Origin: CALACW01 sp963627915
GTDB lineage: Bacteria; Bacillota; Clostridia; Oscillospirales; Acutalibacteraceae
Length of the DNA: 64,000 bases
Assembly: GCA_963627915.1 (NCBI GenBank)
Contig: CAVGCY010000056.1
Location: forward strand, 1 to 64,000
Reading direction: 5' to 3'
A program made the translations under genes and the position numbers. Positions 42,510-51,421 of this stretch are shown here, piece by piece (the stretch's first letter is position 1; the number at the start of each line of letters is the position of its first letter). The notes beneath the pieces were generated by a model, which saw only the letters and a program-made list of their open reading frames with translations, was not told where the DNA came from and searched no databases.

Positions 42510-44183
42510 ATGGAATGTATTACTCTTAAAAAATCGAACTGCAAAAACTGCTATAAATGCATACGTCACTGCCCCGTTAAATCGATACGTTTTTCGGGCA
42601 ATCAGGCGTACATAATAGGAAACGAATGTATAATGTGCGGTCACTGCTTCGTAGTATGTCCCCAGGACGCGAAGCAGATTGTAGACGAAACGGAGAAGGT
42701 CAGAGTGCTTTTGCAGTCGGACGAGCCCGTTATCGCAAGTCTTGCGCCGTCGTTTATCGCAAATTATCACGGCGCGGGCATAAACGCCATGCGAACGGCT
42801 CTTAAAAAACTCGGTTTCTCCGACGCCGAGGAAACAGCGCTCGGCGCGACGGCGGTAAAAAAAGAATACGAACGTATGATAGACGAGGAGAACAGGGATA
42901 TTATCATAACCTCGTGCTGTCATTCGGTAAATTTGCTTATACAGAAATACCATCCCGCCGTTCTGCCGTATCTTGCGGACGTTCTCTCTCCGATGCAGGC
43001 TCACTGCAAGGATATTAAGAAACGTATTCCCGGCGCAAAAACCGTATTTATAGGTCCGTGCGTTGCAAAAAAGGATGAGGCTCAGTATTATGAGGGAACG
43101 GTTGACGCCGTTCTTACGTTTGACGAGCTTACCGCGTGGCTTAAAGAGGAAAATATTGAAATAGAAAATATTGAAGATTCCGACGAGGAGAGCAGGGCAA
43201 GAATATTTCCCACGGCGGGCGGTGTCCTCAAAACTTTGTCGAGAGAAAATCCGAATTATACATACATGGCGATTGACGGCACGGATAACTGTATCGCCGC
43301 GCTGAAGGATATAGAGGACGGTATAATTCACAGATGCGTTATAGAGATGAACGCATGCGCGGGCAGCTGTATCGGCGGCCCCGTTATGGAGAAATTCAAC
43401 CGTGCTCCCGTAAGGGATTATATGGCGGTCGCTCATTATGCGGGCAAAAAGGATTTTAACGTTCCTCAGCCCGGAGAAAAGGAGCTTCGCAAGACGTTTA
43501 CGGCTATCGAACGCCGTTTGCCTCCTCCTACGGAAACCGAAATCCGTGAGATTTTACGCCAGATGGGCAAGATGAAGCCTGAGGACGAATTAAACTGCGG
43601 CTCGTGCGGATATAACACATGCCGTGAGAAGGCCGCCGCTATCTTTCAGGGCAAGGCCGAAATTTCGATGTGCCTGCCTTATCTCAAGGACAGAGCGGAA
43701 AGCTTCTCGGATACCATAGTCAGAAATACGCCGAACGGACTTATAGTTTTAAATGAAAAGCTTGAGGTTCAGCAGATTAACAAGGCGGCTCTTCGTATTA
43801 TGAATTTAAGATACGCGTCGGACATTCTCGGCGATAACGTTATAAGAATAATGGATACGGCTGACTTTTATTCGGTTCTCGAATCGGGTTCGCGAATAGA
43901 GGGCAAGCGTATTTATCTTGCGGAATACGAGAGATACGTTGAGGAAACGATTGTTTACGACAGAGAGTACAGACTTCTTGTCTGTATCCTCAGGGACGTG
44001 ACAGAGGAGGAAACTCAGCGTGAGAAAAAGGAAAATATAAGCAGACAGACTGTCGAAATCGCCGACAGAGTTGTAGACAAGCAGATGCGTATAGTTCAGG
44101 ATATCGCTTCGCTTCTGGGCGAAACTGCGGCGGAAACGAAAATCGCGCTCTACAAATTGAAGGAGTCGATAACCGATGAATAA
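42510..44183 (+). CDS. PAS-linked [FeFe] hydrogenase-like protein, putative H2/redox sensor
   Basis: A 557-residue protein. Two N-terminal [4Fe-4S] motifs (C11-C14-C17-C21; C40-C43-C46-C50) lead into an H-cluster domain with TSCCHS (134-139; catalytic enzymes have TSCCP), IGPCVAKKDE (181-190) and EMNACAGSCIGGP (279-291), so the cysteines that hold the H-cluster are all present. Next come a cysteine-rich Fe-S motif (CGSCGYNTC near 365) and a PAS domain (about 405-510), then a helical tail. This layout is that of group C, sensory [FeFe] hydrogenases. The Pro to His change at the loop may lower turnover, as expected for a sensor. It overlaps the phosphatase gene by eight bases. Confidence 0.88.
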   Translation: MECITLKKSNCKNCYKCIRHCPVKSIRFSGNQAYIIGNECIMCGHCFVVCPQDAKQIVDETEKVRVLLQSDEPVIASLAPSFIANYHGAGINAMRTALKKLGFSDAEETALGATAVKKEYERMIDEENRDIIITSCCHSVNLLIQKYHPAVLPYLADVLSPMQAHCKDIKKRIPGAKTVFIGPCVAKKDEAQYYEGTVDAVLTFDELTAWLKEENIEIENIEDSDEESRARIFPTAGGVLKTLSRENPNYTYMAIDGTDNCIAALKDIEDGIIHRCVIEMNACAGSCIGGPVMEKFNRAPVRDYMAVAHYAGKKDFNVPQPGEKELRKTFTAIERRLPPPTETEIREILRQMGKMKPEDELNCGSCGYNTCREKAAAIFQGKAEISMCLPYLKDRAESFSDTIVRNTPNGLIVLNEKLEVQQINKAALRIMNLRYASDILGDNVIRIMDTADFYSVLESGSRIEGKRIYLAEYERYVEETIVYDREYRLLVCILRDVTEEETQREKKENISRQTVEIADRVVDKQMRIVQDIASLLGETAAETKIALYKLKESITDE

Positions 44184-45348
44184 TCTGTGTGCCGATATCG
44201 GGTACAAAAGCATAAATCACGACGGCGAGCAGCTTTGCGGAGATCACGTCGAGATTATCGAACAGAATGAAAATTCGTCCGTTATCGTATTGGCGGACGG
44301 TCTGGGCAGCGGAGTTAAGGCGAGCATTTTATCTACATTGACGTCGAAAATAATTTCGACAATGATGGCGGAGGGACTGCCTCTCGAGGAGTGCGTTTCG
44401 ACGATTGCCGCAACGCTCCCGATATGCTCCGTCAGGGGAGTCGCCTATTCGACGTTTACGATAATTCATATTATAAATAACGACACCGCCGAGCTTATTC
44501 AATATGACAATCCGCTTGTTATACTGCTTCGCGGCTGCGTTAATTACGATTATCCGAAAAGCGAGCTTAATATAGACGGAAAGAAGATTTATAAGTCGGT
44601 TATAAAATTGCAGGAGGATGATATCTTCATTGCGATGAGTGACGGCTGTCCCCATGCTGGAATCGGACTTGCATACAACTTCGGATGGAAACGCGAGGAT
44701 ATAATTGAATTTATGGAAACCTTCGCGCCGGTGGGTTATACGGCGAAAACGCTGTCGACGCTTCTTGTCGACGAGTGCGACAAGCAGTACGGATTTAAAC
44801 CGGGAGACGACGCGACGGCATGCGTTGTCAGAATCAGAAGAAGAGAACCGATGAATATACTTTTCGGTCCGCCGAGGAATCCCGACGATTGCAGCAGAAT
44901 GATGTCCCTTTTCTTTTCAAAGGAGGGCAAGCATATAATTTGCGGCGGCACTACGTCGTCGATTGCGGCCAAATATCTTAATAAACCGCTGAAGGCGTCG
45001 CTGAATTTCATAAAAAGCGACGTGCCCCCGACTGCGGAGCTTGAGGGCGTGGATCTTGTTACGGAAGGCGTTATTACGATAAATAAAGTTATAGAGTACG
45101 CAAAGGATACGCTTGATAAAAACGAACTTTACCCCGTTTGGAGCGTCGGCCGCGACGGAGCTTCAATGATATGCCGAATGCTTTTTGAAGAGGCGACGGA
45201 TATAAATTTCTATGTCGGAAGGGCTGTTAATCCCGCGCATCAGAATCCCGATCTTCCTATCAACTTTAATATAAAAATGAATCTTGTGGAGGAGCTTTCC
45301 TCTTGTCTTAAACAGATGGGCAAAAGGATAAAGGTCAGCTATTTTTAA
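44176..45348 (+). CDS. SpoIIE/PP2C-type serine phosphatase
   Basis: The 390-residue protein has PP2C metal motifs: VIVLADGLGSGVKAS (about 35-49), IFIAMSDGCPHAGIG (about 155-169) and PGDDATACVVRI (about 205-220), close to the SpoIIE/RsbU class that removes phosphate from anti-anti-sigma factors or from HPr-like proteins. A C-terminal extension of about 160 residues (NILFGPPRNPDDCSRMM onward) is not a known domain to me. It overlaps the sensory hydrogenase by eight bases, which points to the sensor as input and this as output. The target is unknown: no anti-sigma or STAS protein is in the window. Confidence 0.82.
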   Translation: MNNLCADIGYKSINHDGEQLCGDHVEIIEQNENSSVIVLADGLGSGVKASILSTLTSKIISTMMAEGLPLEECVSTIAATLPICSVRGVAYSTFTIIHIINNDTAELIQYDNPLVILLRGCVNYDYPKSELNIDGKKIYKSVIKLQEDDIFIAMSDGCPHAGIGLAYNFGWKREDIIEFMETFAPVGYTAKTLSTLLVDECDKQYGFKPGDDATACVVRIRRREPMNILFGPPRNPDDCSRMMSLFFSKEGKHIICGGTTSSIAAKYLNKPLKASLNFIKSDVPPTAELEGVDLVTEGVITINKVIEYAKDTLDKNELYPVWSVGRDGASMICRMLFEEATDINFYVGRAVNPAHQNPDLPINFNIKMNLVEELSSCLKQMGKRIKVSYF

Positions 45349-45363
45349 GGGTGAGAAAATAAA

Positions 45364-46788
45364 ATGAGAAAATTTGACACAACGGTACAGTATTTGAAGT
45401 ATAAGGTTCTGCGTGAGGTTTCACGCCTTGCATGGAATGATGAATTACTTGAAAATCTGTATGAAATTCCCAAGACGATTATTCCCGGCAAGGAGTCAAC
45501 GATGCGCTGCTGTATCTATAAGGAACGTGCTCTTATAGAGGAACGCGTTAAAATTGCCATGGGCGGACATAAGGAAAATCCGAATGTTATCGAGGTTATA
45601 GAAACAGCCTGCGACGAGTGCCCTATGGGCGGTTACGAGGTTACGAACGCATGCAGAGGATGTCTTGCTCACAGATGCGAAAACGCATGCCGTTTCGGCG
45701 CAATAACATTTGACAAAAATCATGCCGCGGTTATCGATAAGACAAAATGTAAGGAGTGCGGAGCGTGCGCGAAGGTCTGTCCGTATACCGCCATTATAAA
45801 CCGCAAGCGACCGTGTGAAAACGCCTGCAAGATAAAGGCGATTCATATGAACGACGATAAGGCGGCGGCGATAGATAACGACAAATGCACATCCTGCGGC
45901 GCATGCGTTTATCAGTGCCCGTTCGGCGCAATTGCCGATAAGTCATATATACTTGACGTTATCGATATTATAAAAAAGAGCGATAATAATAAGAAATTTA
46001 AAGTATATGCCGTTGTTGCTCCGTCGATATCGAGTCAATTTACATATGCAAAGCTCGGTCAGGTCATTACGGGAATTAAGAAGCTCGGATTTTATACGGT
46101 CGTCGAGGCGGCTCTCGGCGCGGATGTGGTCGCCGACGCGGAATCGAGAGAGCTTGTCGAAAAGGGATTCCTTACAAGCTCATGCTGTCCCGCGTTCGTA
46201 AGCTATATCGAAAAATCATTCCCCGCATTAAAGCCGTTTGTGTCGCATAATCTTTCGCCTATGGCGGCTATTGCGAAATATATCAAGGAGCATGAATCTC
46301 CCTGCAAGGTCGTATTTATAGGACCCTGCACGGCAAAAAAAGCGGAGGTTCAAAAGGATGAAATTAAGTCCTGGGTAGACGTCGCAATGACGTTCGAGGA
46401 GCTGCAGGCTCTGTTTGATTCAAGGGATATGGATATTACCTCTCTTGAGGAGGGCGCGCTTGACAACGCCTCGTATTTCGGCAGAATATTTGCTCGCAGC
46501 GGAGGACTTTCCGACGCTGTCGCGCAGGGCATAAAGGAACACGGAGATACGGATTTTGAATTGAAACCGTATGCCTGCGACGGAATTGAGGAATGTAAGG
46601 TTGCTTTGCTCAAAAAAAGCAAAAATCTGCTTGACGCAAACTTTATCGAGGGTATGGCGTGCGTCGGCGGATGTATCGGAGGCGCGGGATGCTTGACCCA
46701 CGGCGAAAAAAATAAAAAACAGGTTGACGAATACGGCAGGCAGGCTCTTGAAAAAACGATTTCGGACGCGATTGCAATGCTGAAATGA
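45364..46788 (+). CDS. [FeFe] hydrogenase, group B-like, catalytic type
   Basis: A 474-residue enzyme. After an N-terminal region with CDECPMGG come three Cys-rich [4Fe-4S] motifs (CRGCLAHRCENAC; CKECGACAKVCP; CTSCGACVYQCP) at about 95-200, then the H-cluster domain with TSSCCPAF (about 277), FIGPCTAKKAE (about 320) and EGMACVGGCIGGAG (about 434), the canonical catalytic signatures. It most likely reduces protons with electrons from ferredoxin, or takes up H2, in the cytoplasm. GGGTGAG precedes ATG 45364, 15 bases after the phosphatase. Group B genes of this kind frequently stand next to group C sensors. Confidence 0.88.
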   Translation: MRKFDTTVQYLKYKVLREVSRLAWNDELLENLYEIPKTIIPGKESTMRCCIYKERALIEERVKIAMGGHKENPNVIEVIETACDECPMGGYEVTNACRGCLAHRCENACRFGAITFDKNHAAVIDKTKCKECGACAKVCPYTAIINRKRPCENACKIKAIHMNDDKAAAIDNDKCTSCGACVYQCPFGAIADKSYILDVIDIIKKSDNNKKFKVYAVVAPSISSQFTYAKLGQVITGIKKLGFYTVVEAALGADVVADAESRELVEKGFLTSSCCPAFVSYIEKSFPALKPFVSHNLSPMAAIAKYIKEHESPCKVVFIGPCTAKKAEVQKDEIKSWVDVAMTFEELQALFDSRDMDITSLEEGALDNASYFGRIFARSGGLSDAVAQGIKEHGDTDFELKPYACDGIEECKVALLKKSKNLLDANFIEGMACVGGCIGGAGCLTHGEKNKKQVDEYGRQALEKTISDAIAMLK

Positions 46789-46796
46789 TAAAAATC

Positions 46797-46829
46797 ACGG
46801 GTGTTGCGATTATTTCGCAGCACCCGTTA
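46797..46829 (+). terminator. Terminator of the hydrogenase cluster
   Basis: ACGGGTGTTGCG and CGCAGCACCCGT pair (12 bases, two G-U or mismatches), followed by TTAATATTTT. Confidence 0.75.
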
Positions 46830-46854
46830 ATATTTTCGCTTATTCAATAAAAAA

Positions 46855-46892
46855 CCGCCCCGACGGGGTAGTCAGACTCCGTCGAGGGGCGG
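46855..46892 (-). terminator. Terminator of the dockerin protein gene at 46908
   Basis: CCGCCCCGACGG and CCGTCGAGGGGCGG arms; on the minus strand the T-run is the A-run at 46849-46854. Confidence 0.8.
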
Positions 46893-46907
46893 TCGGTAAA
46901 GACTTGA

Positions 46908-48329
46908 TTACATCATGCTTTCAAGCAGGCTGAAGATGTCTATATATTCGCTGTCGATATATCCCGACATTGCAAGCAGGAAGGCTCTGTTTCCTACCTC
47001 CTTATACGGACTCGGATCATATGTTATATCATCTGTTCCGAGTTTAAAGTCGTCGATTATATATCCCGAATATGCGTCGGGGTTCGCCATGCTTGCGTAT
47101 TCGATTGCGACGAGATTATCACCGTCAACATAAATGCAGAGAATACCCGCCGTTGTTTCAAATTTATATACGGTAACGTTTTTACCGTTGAATGTCGTTT
47201 GCGCGGTTTCGGCCTTTTTAACATCAAGTTCTTCATCGTTTAAAAGAATCATTTCAAGTCCGGGATGCGATTTAAATGCGCGAATAAGAGTTTCGCTGTA
47301 TTTTGACGATAAACCGAGGTCGTCGGAATAGATATAAGTTTCATAGCTGTAATCTGTTTTTAATGACGTTATTCCGAATGACGCAGTGTCAGAGCTTACC
47401 GCAGCCTTCATGTTTTCGCCCTTTAATGCGACGGTTATTGCGGAATCCTCCGTAACATAAGCGTCTACTCCCTTTGCGTTTTTATCGGCGGTTCTTGTAT
47501 AAGGCTCTGCCGTAAACTCAATATCTCCGTCCAGAATGGCGGTTACCGCCTTGCTGGGATTGTAAAGCTCTCCGCAGTCCTTGCAATGCGCTCCGTCCTC
47601 GGCGGGGGTGTGACCCTTCGCGGGGATTTCGTCGCCTCTTGCGATAATTTCGCCGCATCTTTCGCACTTATCGACGTACGTATAACCGGGCTGTGTGCAG
47701 GTGGGAGGAACTTCTGTGCGAACAATCTTGTGACCCGCGGGGATAATCTCATGCTCTTTGAATATCATGGAGCATTCCGAGCAGTAGATTGTGGAAGTCT
47801 TTCCGTTTTCGGTGCATGTTTCGGAAACCTCGGGCGATTCTTCCACGGAATGCTGATGCAGACCGTCAAACGTTGAAAGTCTTGCGGCAACACGGAGAAT
47901 CTCTCTTGCTTCCACTGCCGTGACTACTCTGTCGTTGCCGATATCTGCGGCGATTGTTGAGAAAACATCGAGCGTTTCAAGCCCTGCCGCCGCTCTTAAC
48001 GCAAGTCTTGCGTCAGCCGCCGTAACCTTGCCGTCCATATTTGTATCGCCCATTATAACGGTATGCTTGATAATGGGGGGATCTTCATGCTTTTTCGCGT
48101 TGTTTTCGTCCGAAACGGTAATTTCGTTGAATTTTTTTGTAACGTCGTCCGCGTTCGCCGTTTCGGAAACGTCCTCGTCCGTTATTCCGGATACGTCCTC
48201 AACAAAAAGAGAACTGTTCAAAACAACGTCATCGTCGTTTCCGCTGTCATCGGCGTAAGCGCCGACGCTCAGAAAAATTGCAATAACCGCGGTAACGGAT
48301 ATAAGTGCTGATTTGAGCTTCAAGTTCAT
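46908..48329 (-). CDS. Secreted dockerin-repeat protein with CxxC motifs, unknown function
   Basis: A 473-residue exported protein: signal peptide 1-26 ending GAYA, an acidic linker, two dockerin-type repeats at about 92-155 (GDTNMDGKVTAADARLALR; ADIGNDRVVTAVEAREILR), then CxxC-type repeats like those of the LRR protein at 30267 (YCSECSMIFKEHEIIPAGH; KCERCGEIIARGDEIPAKGH; HCKDCGELYN), and a C-terminal domain of about 200 residues (AVTAILDGDIEFTAEPYTR onward) that I do not recognise. The second dockerin loop has lost some calcium ligands. ATG 48329 with GGAGG nine bases away. It likely works at the cell surface. Confidence 0.75.
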   Translation of the reverse strand: MNLKLKSALISVTAVIAIFLSVGAYADDSGNDDDVVLNSSLFVEDVSGITDEDVSETANADDVTKKFNEITVSDENNAKKHEDPPIIKHTVIMGDTNMDGKVTAADARLALRAAAGLETLDVFSTIAADIGNDRVVTAVEAREILRVAARLSTFDGLHQHSVEESPEVSETCTENGKTSTIYCSECSMIFKEHEIIPAGHKIVRTEVPPTCTQPGYTYVDKCERCGEIIARGDEIPAKGHTPAEDGAHCKDCGELYNPSKAVTAILDGDIEFTAEPYTRTADKNAKGVDAYVTEDSAITVALKGENMKAAVSSDTASFGITSLKTDYSYETYIYSDDLGLSSKYSETLIRAFKSHPGLEMILLNDEELDVKKAETAQTTFNGKNVTVYKFETTAGILCIYVDGDNLVAIEYASMANPDAYSGYIIDDFKLGTDDITYDPSPYKEVGNRAFLLAMSGYIDSEYIDIFSLLESMM

Positions 48330-48406
48330 AAGTATCAACCTCCGATTTTAATTTTATCGTAGACAGCATTTTTTGTCAATAGAAAACAATGATTTACTCC
48401 GGTAAA

Positions 48407-50797
48407 TTATTTGTTCAGTATTGTTTCCGCGTATCTCACCGTTTCCATTGCGTCGGATGAATATTTATCCGCGCCTATGCTCTCGGCATATTCCTTTGTA
48501 AGCACCGCTCCGCCGACAACCGTTTTGCACCAAGGGGTTTTTTCTTTTATGAGCTTTACCGTCCGCTCCATTGACGGAAGGGTAGTCGTCATCAGCGCGC
48601 TGAGCCCGGCAATCGGGGCGTGATATTTTATGACCGCTTCGACAATATCTTCTGCGCTTACGTCCTTGCCCAGGTCGATAACATCGTAGCCGTAGTTTTC
48701 GAGCAGAAGCTTTACAATATTCTTGCCTATATCGTGAACGTCGTTTTTGACGGTTGCAATTACGAACGTTCCTTTTGAACCGCCTTTCTTACCGTCCATT
48801 GAATTTTTAATAACGGAAAAAGCCGATTTTGCAGCCTCCGCGCTCATCAGCAGCTGAGGCAGATAAGCTCTCTTTTCCTCGTACGCCCTGCCAACCTCGT
48901 CGAGAGCGGGGATTAAATCGCCGTTTACTATATCGAGAGCCCCGCGTGTTTTAAGAGCCTCTTTTGTAAGCGTTTGCGAAAGCTCTCTGAATCCCTTTAT
49001 AACGGCTTCGGAAAGAGTTTCGGGAGCGTTCGGCTTCTTTTTGTCCGTAATCCTCGGACTTGACATTGCCTCTGCGCATTGAGCGAACGCAATATATTCC
49101 GAACAGTTTTCATCGTTTGCGTGCAGAACGTTGTATGTCCTGTATGTTTTCATTATTTCGGGCGAATTGGGGTTGATTATTGCCGCGTCAAGTCCGTTTT
49201 CAAGTGCGAACGACAGGAACGCGCCGTTTACCATATCCCTTTGCGGAAGTCCGAACGATACGTTTGAAACGCCCAGCGACGTGTGGCATCCGAACCGCTG
49301 TTTTATTTCCTTTAACGCCCTGACAGTCGTTACGGCGGCGTTTTTATCCGCGCTGACCGTCATGCACAGCGTATCGAAAATAATATCCTTTTTATCGATA
49401 CCGTATTCTTCGGCGGTTTTTAATATTTTTTCGGCAATATTGACGCGTTCAAGCCATGTATCCGGGATTCCGTTTTCGTCGAGGGTCAGAGCGACGACAA
49501 CTCCGCCGTATTTTTTTACGAGAGGAAATACGGCTTTCATCGACTCTGCTTTGCCGTTTACGGAATTTATCATTGCCTTGCCGTTATAAATTCTCAGTGC
49601 GCTCTCCATTGCCTCGGGCAGAGTCGAATCTATCTGCAGCGGGAGATCTATAACCGACTGAAGCTCTCTTACGGTATCTGTCAGAACCGCCTTTTCGTCA
49701 ACCTCGGGAATACCCGTGTTTACGTCGAGAATATGCGCGCCAGCCTCCTGCTGTTCGACGCCCTGCGCAAGAATGTATGACATGTCGTGTTCCTTTAACG
49801 CCTGTTTAAATCTTTTCTTTCCCGTCGGGTTGATTCGTTCTCCTATCAATACGGGAGTTTCGCCTATTCTGACGGCGTGAGTGTACGACGAAACGACGGA
49901 AATGTTCTTCCCGGTTATTTCGACGGGTTTTAAATCTTTTACCGCGGTTCTCAACGCTTTTATATATTCCGGAGTTGTTCCGCAGCATCCGCCCATTATT
50001 CTGAGGCCTTTTCTGCAAAGAGAAGCCATCACCTCGGCGTATTCCTCGACGGAAACGTTGAATACTGTCTTTCCGTTTACCGTTTCGGGAAGTCCGGCGT
50101 TGGGCTGCATTATCATCGGAACGCTTAAAACGCTGAGAAGCTTAAGCGCGGCGGGTTCTAACTGCCCGGGTCCCAATGAGCAGTTCATTCCGACAGCGTC
50201 CGCCCCCATGCCCTCAAGCATTGCCGCCATGGCGTACGGGTCTGCGCCCGACATAAGCTTTGAATCCGAGCCGTATACGTTTGAGACGAATACGGGCAGA
50301 TCGGAATTTTCCTTGACGGCAAGAAGCGCGGCTTTTGTTTCAAGCGAATCGTTCATTGTTTCGATTATTACGAGATCCGCTCCGTATTTCACGCCGAGCC
50401 TTACCGTGTGCGCGAATATATTTACGCAGTCCTCAAAATCGAGATCTCCGAACGGCTTTAGCATTTTGCCGGTAGGACCTATGTCGAGAGCTATGAATTT
50501 AGGCTCGTTATTGTCCGTAAGACTGCGCGCTCTGTCGGCGTTCATTACGGCGTTTTTAACTATTTCTTCAAGCTCTTTTTCATTGAATTTTAAGATGTTT
50601 GCGCCGAAGGTGTTTGTTGTCGCAACGTTGCTTCCCGCGTCGAAATACGACTTGTGTATAGCCGTTATGTCGTCGGGGTGTGTAATATTCCGGCTTTCGG
50701 GCGCGGTTCCGGCGGGCAGTCCCCGTTCGTATAAAAGCGTTCCGAATCCGCCGTCAAAATATAAAAAATTATTTTTAAGATATTCAAGTACGTTCAT
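48407..50797 (-). CDS. metH: Cobalamin-dependent methionine synthase, without reactivation domain
   Basis: The 796-residue protein has the homocysteine-binding domain at 1-290 (DGGFGTLLYERGLPAG; MNCSLGPGQ; GGCCGTTPEYIKAL, with the zinc cysteines), the methyl-tetrahydrofolate domain at about 310-570 (GERINPTGKKRFKQAL; QIDSTLPEAM), a helical cap and the B12-binding domain with NDVHDIGKNIV (the DxHxxG cobalt ligand His) near 675. It stops there: the C-terminal AdoMet-binding reactivation domain of E. coli MetH is missing and is encoded separately upstream. AGGGTGAG precedes the ATG, which overlaps the reactivation gene's stop (ATGA). Confidence 0.93.
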   Translation of the reverse strand: MNVLEYLKNNFLYFDGGFGTLLYERGLPAGTAPESRNITHPDDITAIHKSYFDAGSNVATTNTFGANILKFNEKELEEIVKNAVMNADRARSLTDNNEPKFIALDIGPTGKMLKPFGDLDFEDCVNIFAHTVRLGVKYGADLVIIETMNDSLETKAALLAVKENSDLPVFVSNVYGSDSKLMSGADPYAMAAMLEGMGADAVGMNCSLGPGQLEPAALKLLSVLSVPMIMQPNAGLPETVNGKTVFNVSVEEYAEVMASLCRKGLRIMGGCCGTTPEYIKALRTAVKDLKPVEITGKNISVVSSYTHAVRIGETPVLIGERINPTGKKRFKQALKEHDMSYILAQGVEQQEAGAHILDVNTGIPEVDEKAVLTDTVRELQSVIDLPLQIDSTLPEAMESALRIYNGKAMINSVNGKAESMKAVFPLVKKYGGVVVALTLDENGIPDTWLERVNIAEKILKTAEEYGIDKKDIIFDTLCMTVSADKNAAVTTVRALKEIKQRFGCHTSLGVSNVSFGLPQRDMVNGAFLSFALENGLDAAIINPNSPEIMKTYRTYNVLHANDENCSEYIAFAQCAEAMSSPRITDKKKPNAPETLSEAVIKGFRELSQTLTKEALKTRGALDIVNGDLIPALDEVGRAYEEKRAYLPQLLMSAEAAKSAFSVIKNSMDGKKGGSKGTFVIATVKNDVHDIGKNIVKLLLENYGYDVIDLGKDVSAEDIVEAVIKYHAPIAGLSALMTTTLPSMERTVKLIKEKTPWCKTVVGGAVLTKEYAESIGADKYSSDAMETVRYAETILNK

Positions 50798-51387
50798 TTT
50801 TTCTCACCCTTTATTCCGATGAAAGCCGTGACTGATTTTGTCGGTTTCATCATAAGGTCGTCCCCGAGAGTTACGCCGATATTTTTCGGGCAGTCGAGCA
50901 GACGGAAAAAGACGCGCTGATTTTCAAGTCCGACGTCGCCGTAGCCGGGGCTGTATCTCGGAGCTGTAATATATTTTTCCCTGATTTCGTTATTGAACGC
51001 GTCGCACAGGCTTTCGGCTCTTTCCGCTCCGAGCGCCTGAAGACATGCGTGCATTGCCGAGTCGAGAGAGGAGTATTTTAATGTGAGCCTGTCCATATTA
51101 AGTCCCGCCGTTGCGGCGAAAAGTATAACGCTTTTGCACCCGGCAAGATTTTTCGACAGATCTTTGCTTAATATTTTTTCGTTCGCGAATATAACGGCTT
51201 TGTCCTCTGTTTTAAGCGGGTACATTGCATAGCAGACCTTTAATTCGAGCTTGCCCGATGTGAGAGCAATGCATTTGTCCATGAGCCTCTCGGACGTTTC
51301 GTCGGGCGTTTTCTGCCCCATGTATCTGAGTATTTCCCTGCGGTTATATGCGGGTTCGTCATATTTTAAGGTTATAACGTTATTCAT
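50794..51387 (-). CDS. Stand-alone methionine synthase reactivation-domain protein
   Basis: A 197-residue protein corresponding to the C-terminal activation domain of MetH (about 300 residues in E. coli; this short form is common in Clostridia). The signature RYSPGYGDVGLENQRVFFRLL is clear and contains the conserved R-x-SPGYG AdoMet-binding loop. It should reductively methylate oxidised cobalamin with AdoMet and restart MetH. The next gene, metH, begins in its last codons, so both are made together. The gap to metF upstream is 34 bases. The three genes form one methionine operon. Confidence 0.85.
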   Translation of the reverse strand: MNNVITLKYDEPAYNRREILRYMGQKTPDETSERLMDKCIALTSGKLELKVCYAMYPLKTEDKAVIFANEKILSKDLSKNLAGCKSVILFAATAGLNMDRLTLKYSSLDSAMHACLQALGAERAESLCDAFNNEIREKYITAPRYSPGYGDVGLENQRVFFRLLDCPKNIGVTLGDDLMMKPTKSVTAFIGIKGEKK

Positions 51388-51421
51388 TCGTAATGACCTC
51401 TGCGTCTGAAGGTTTCAGCCG

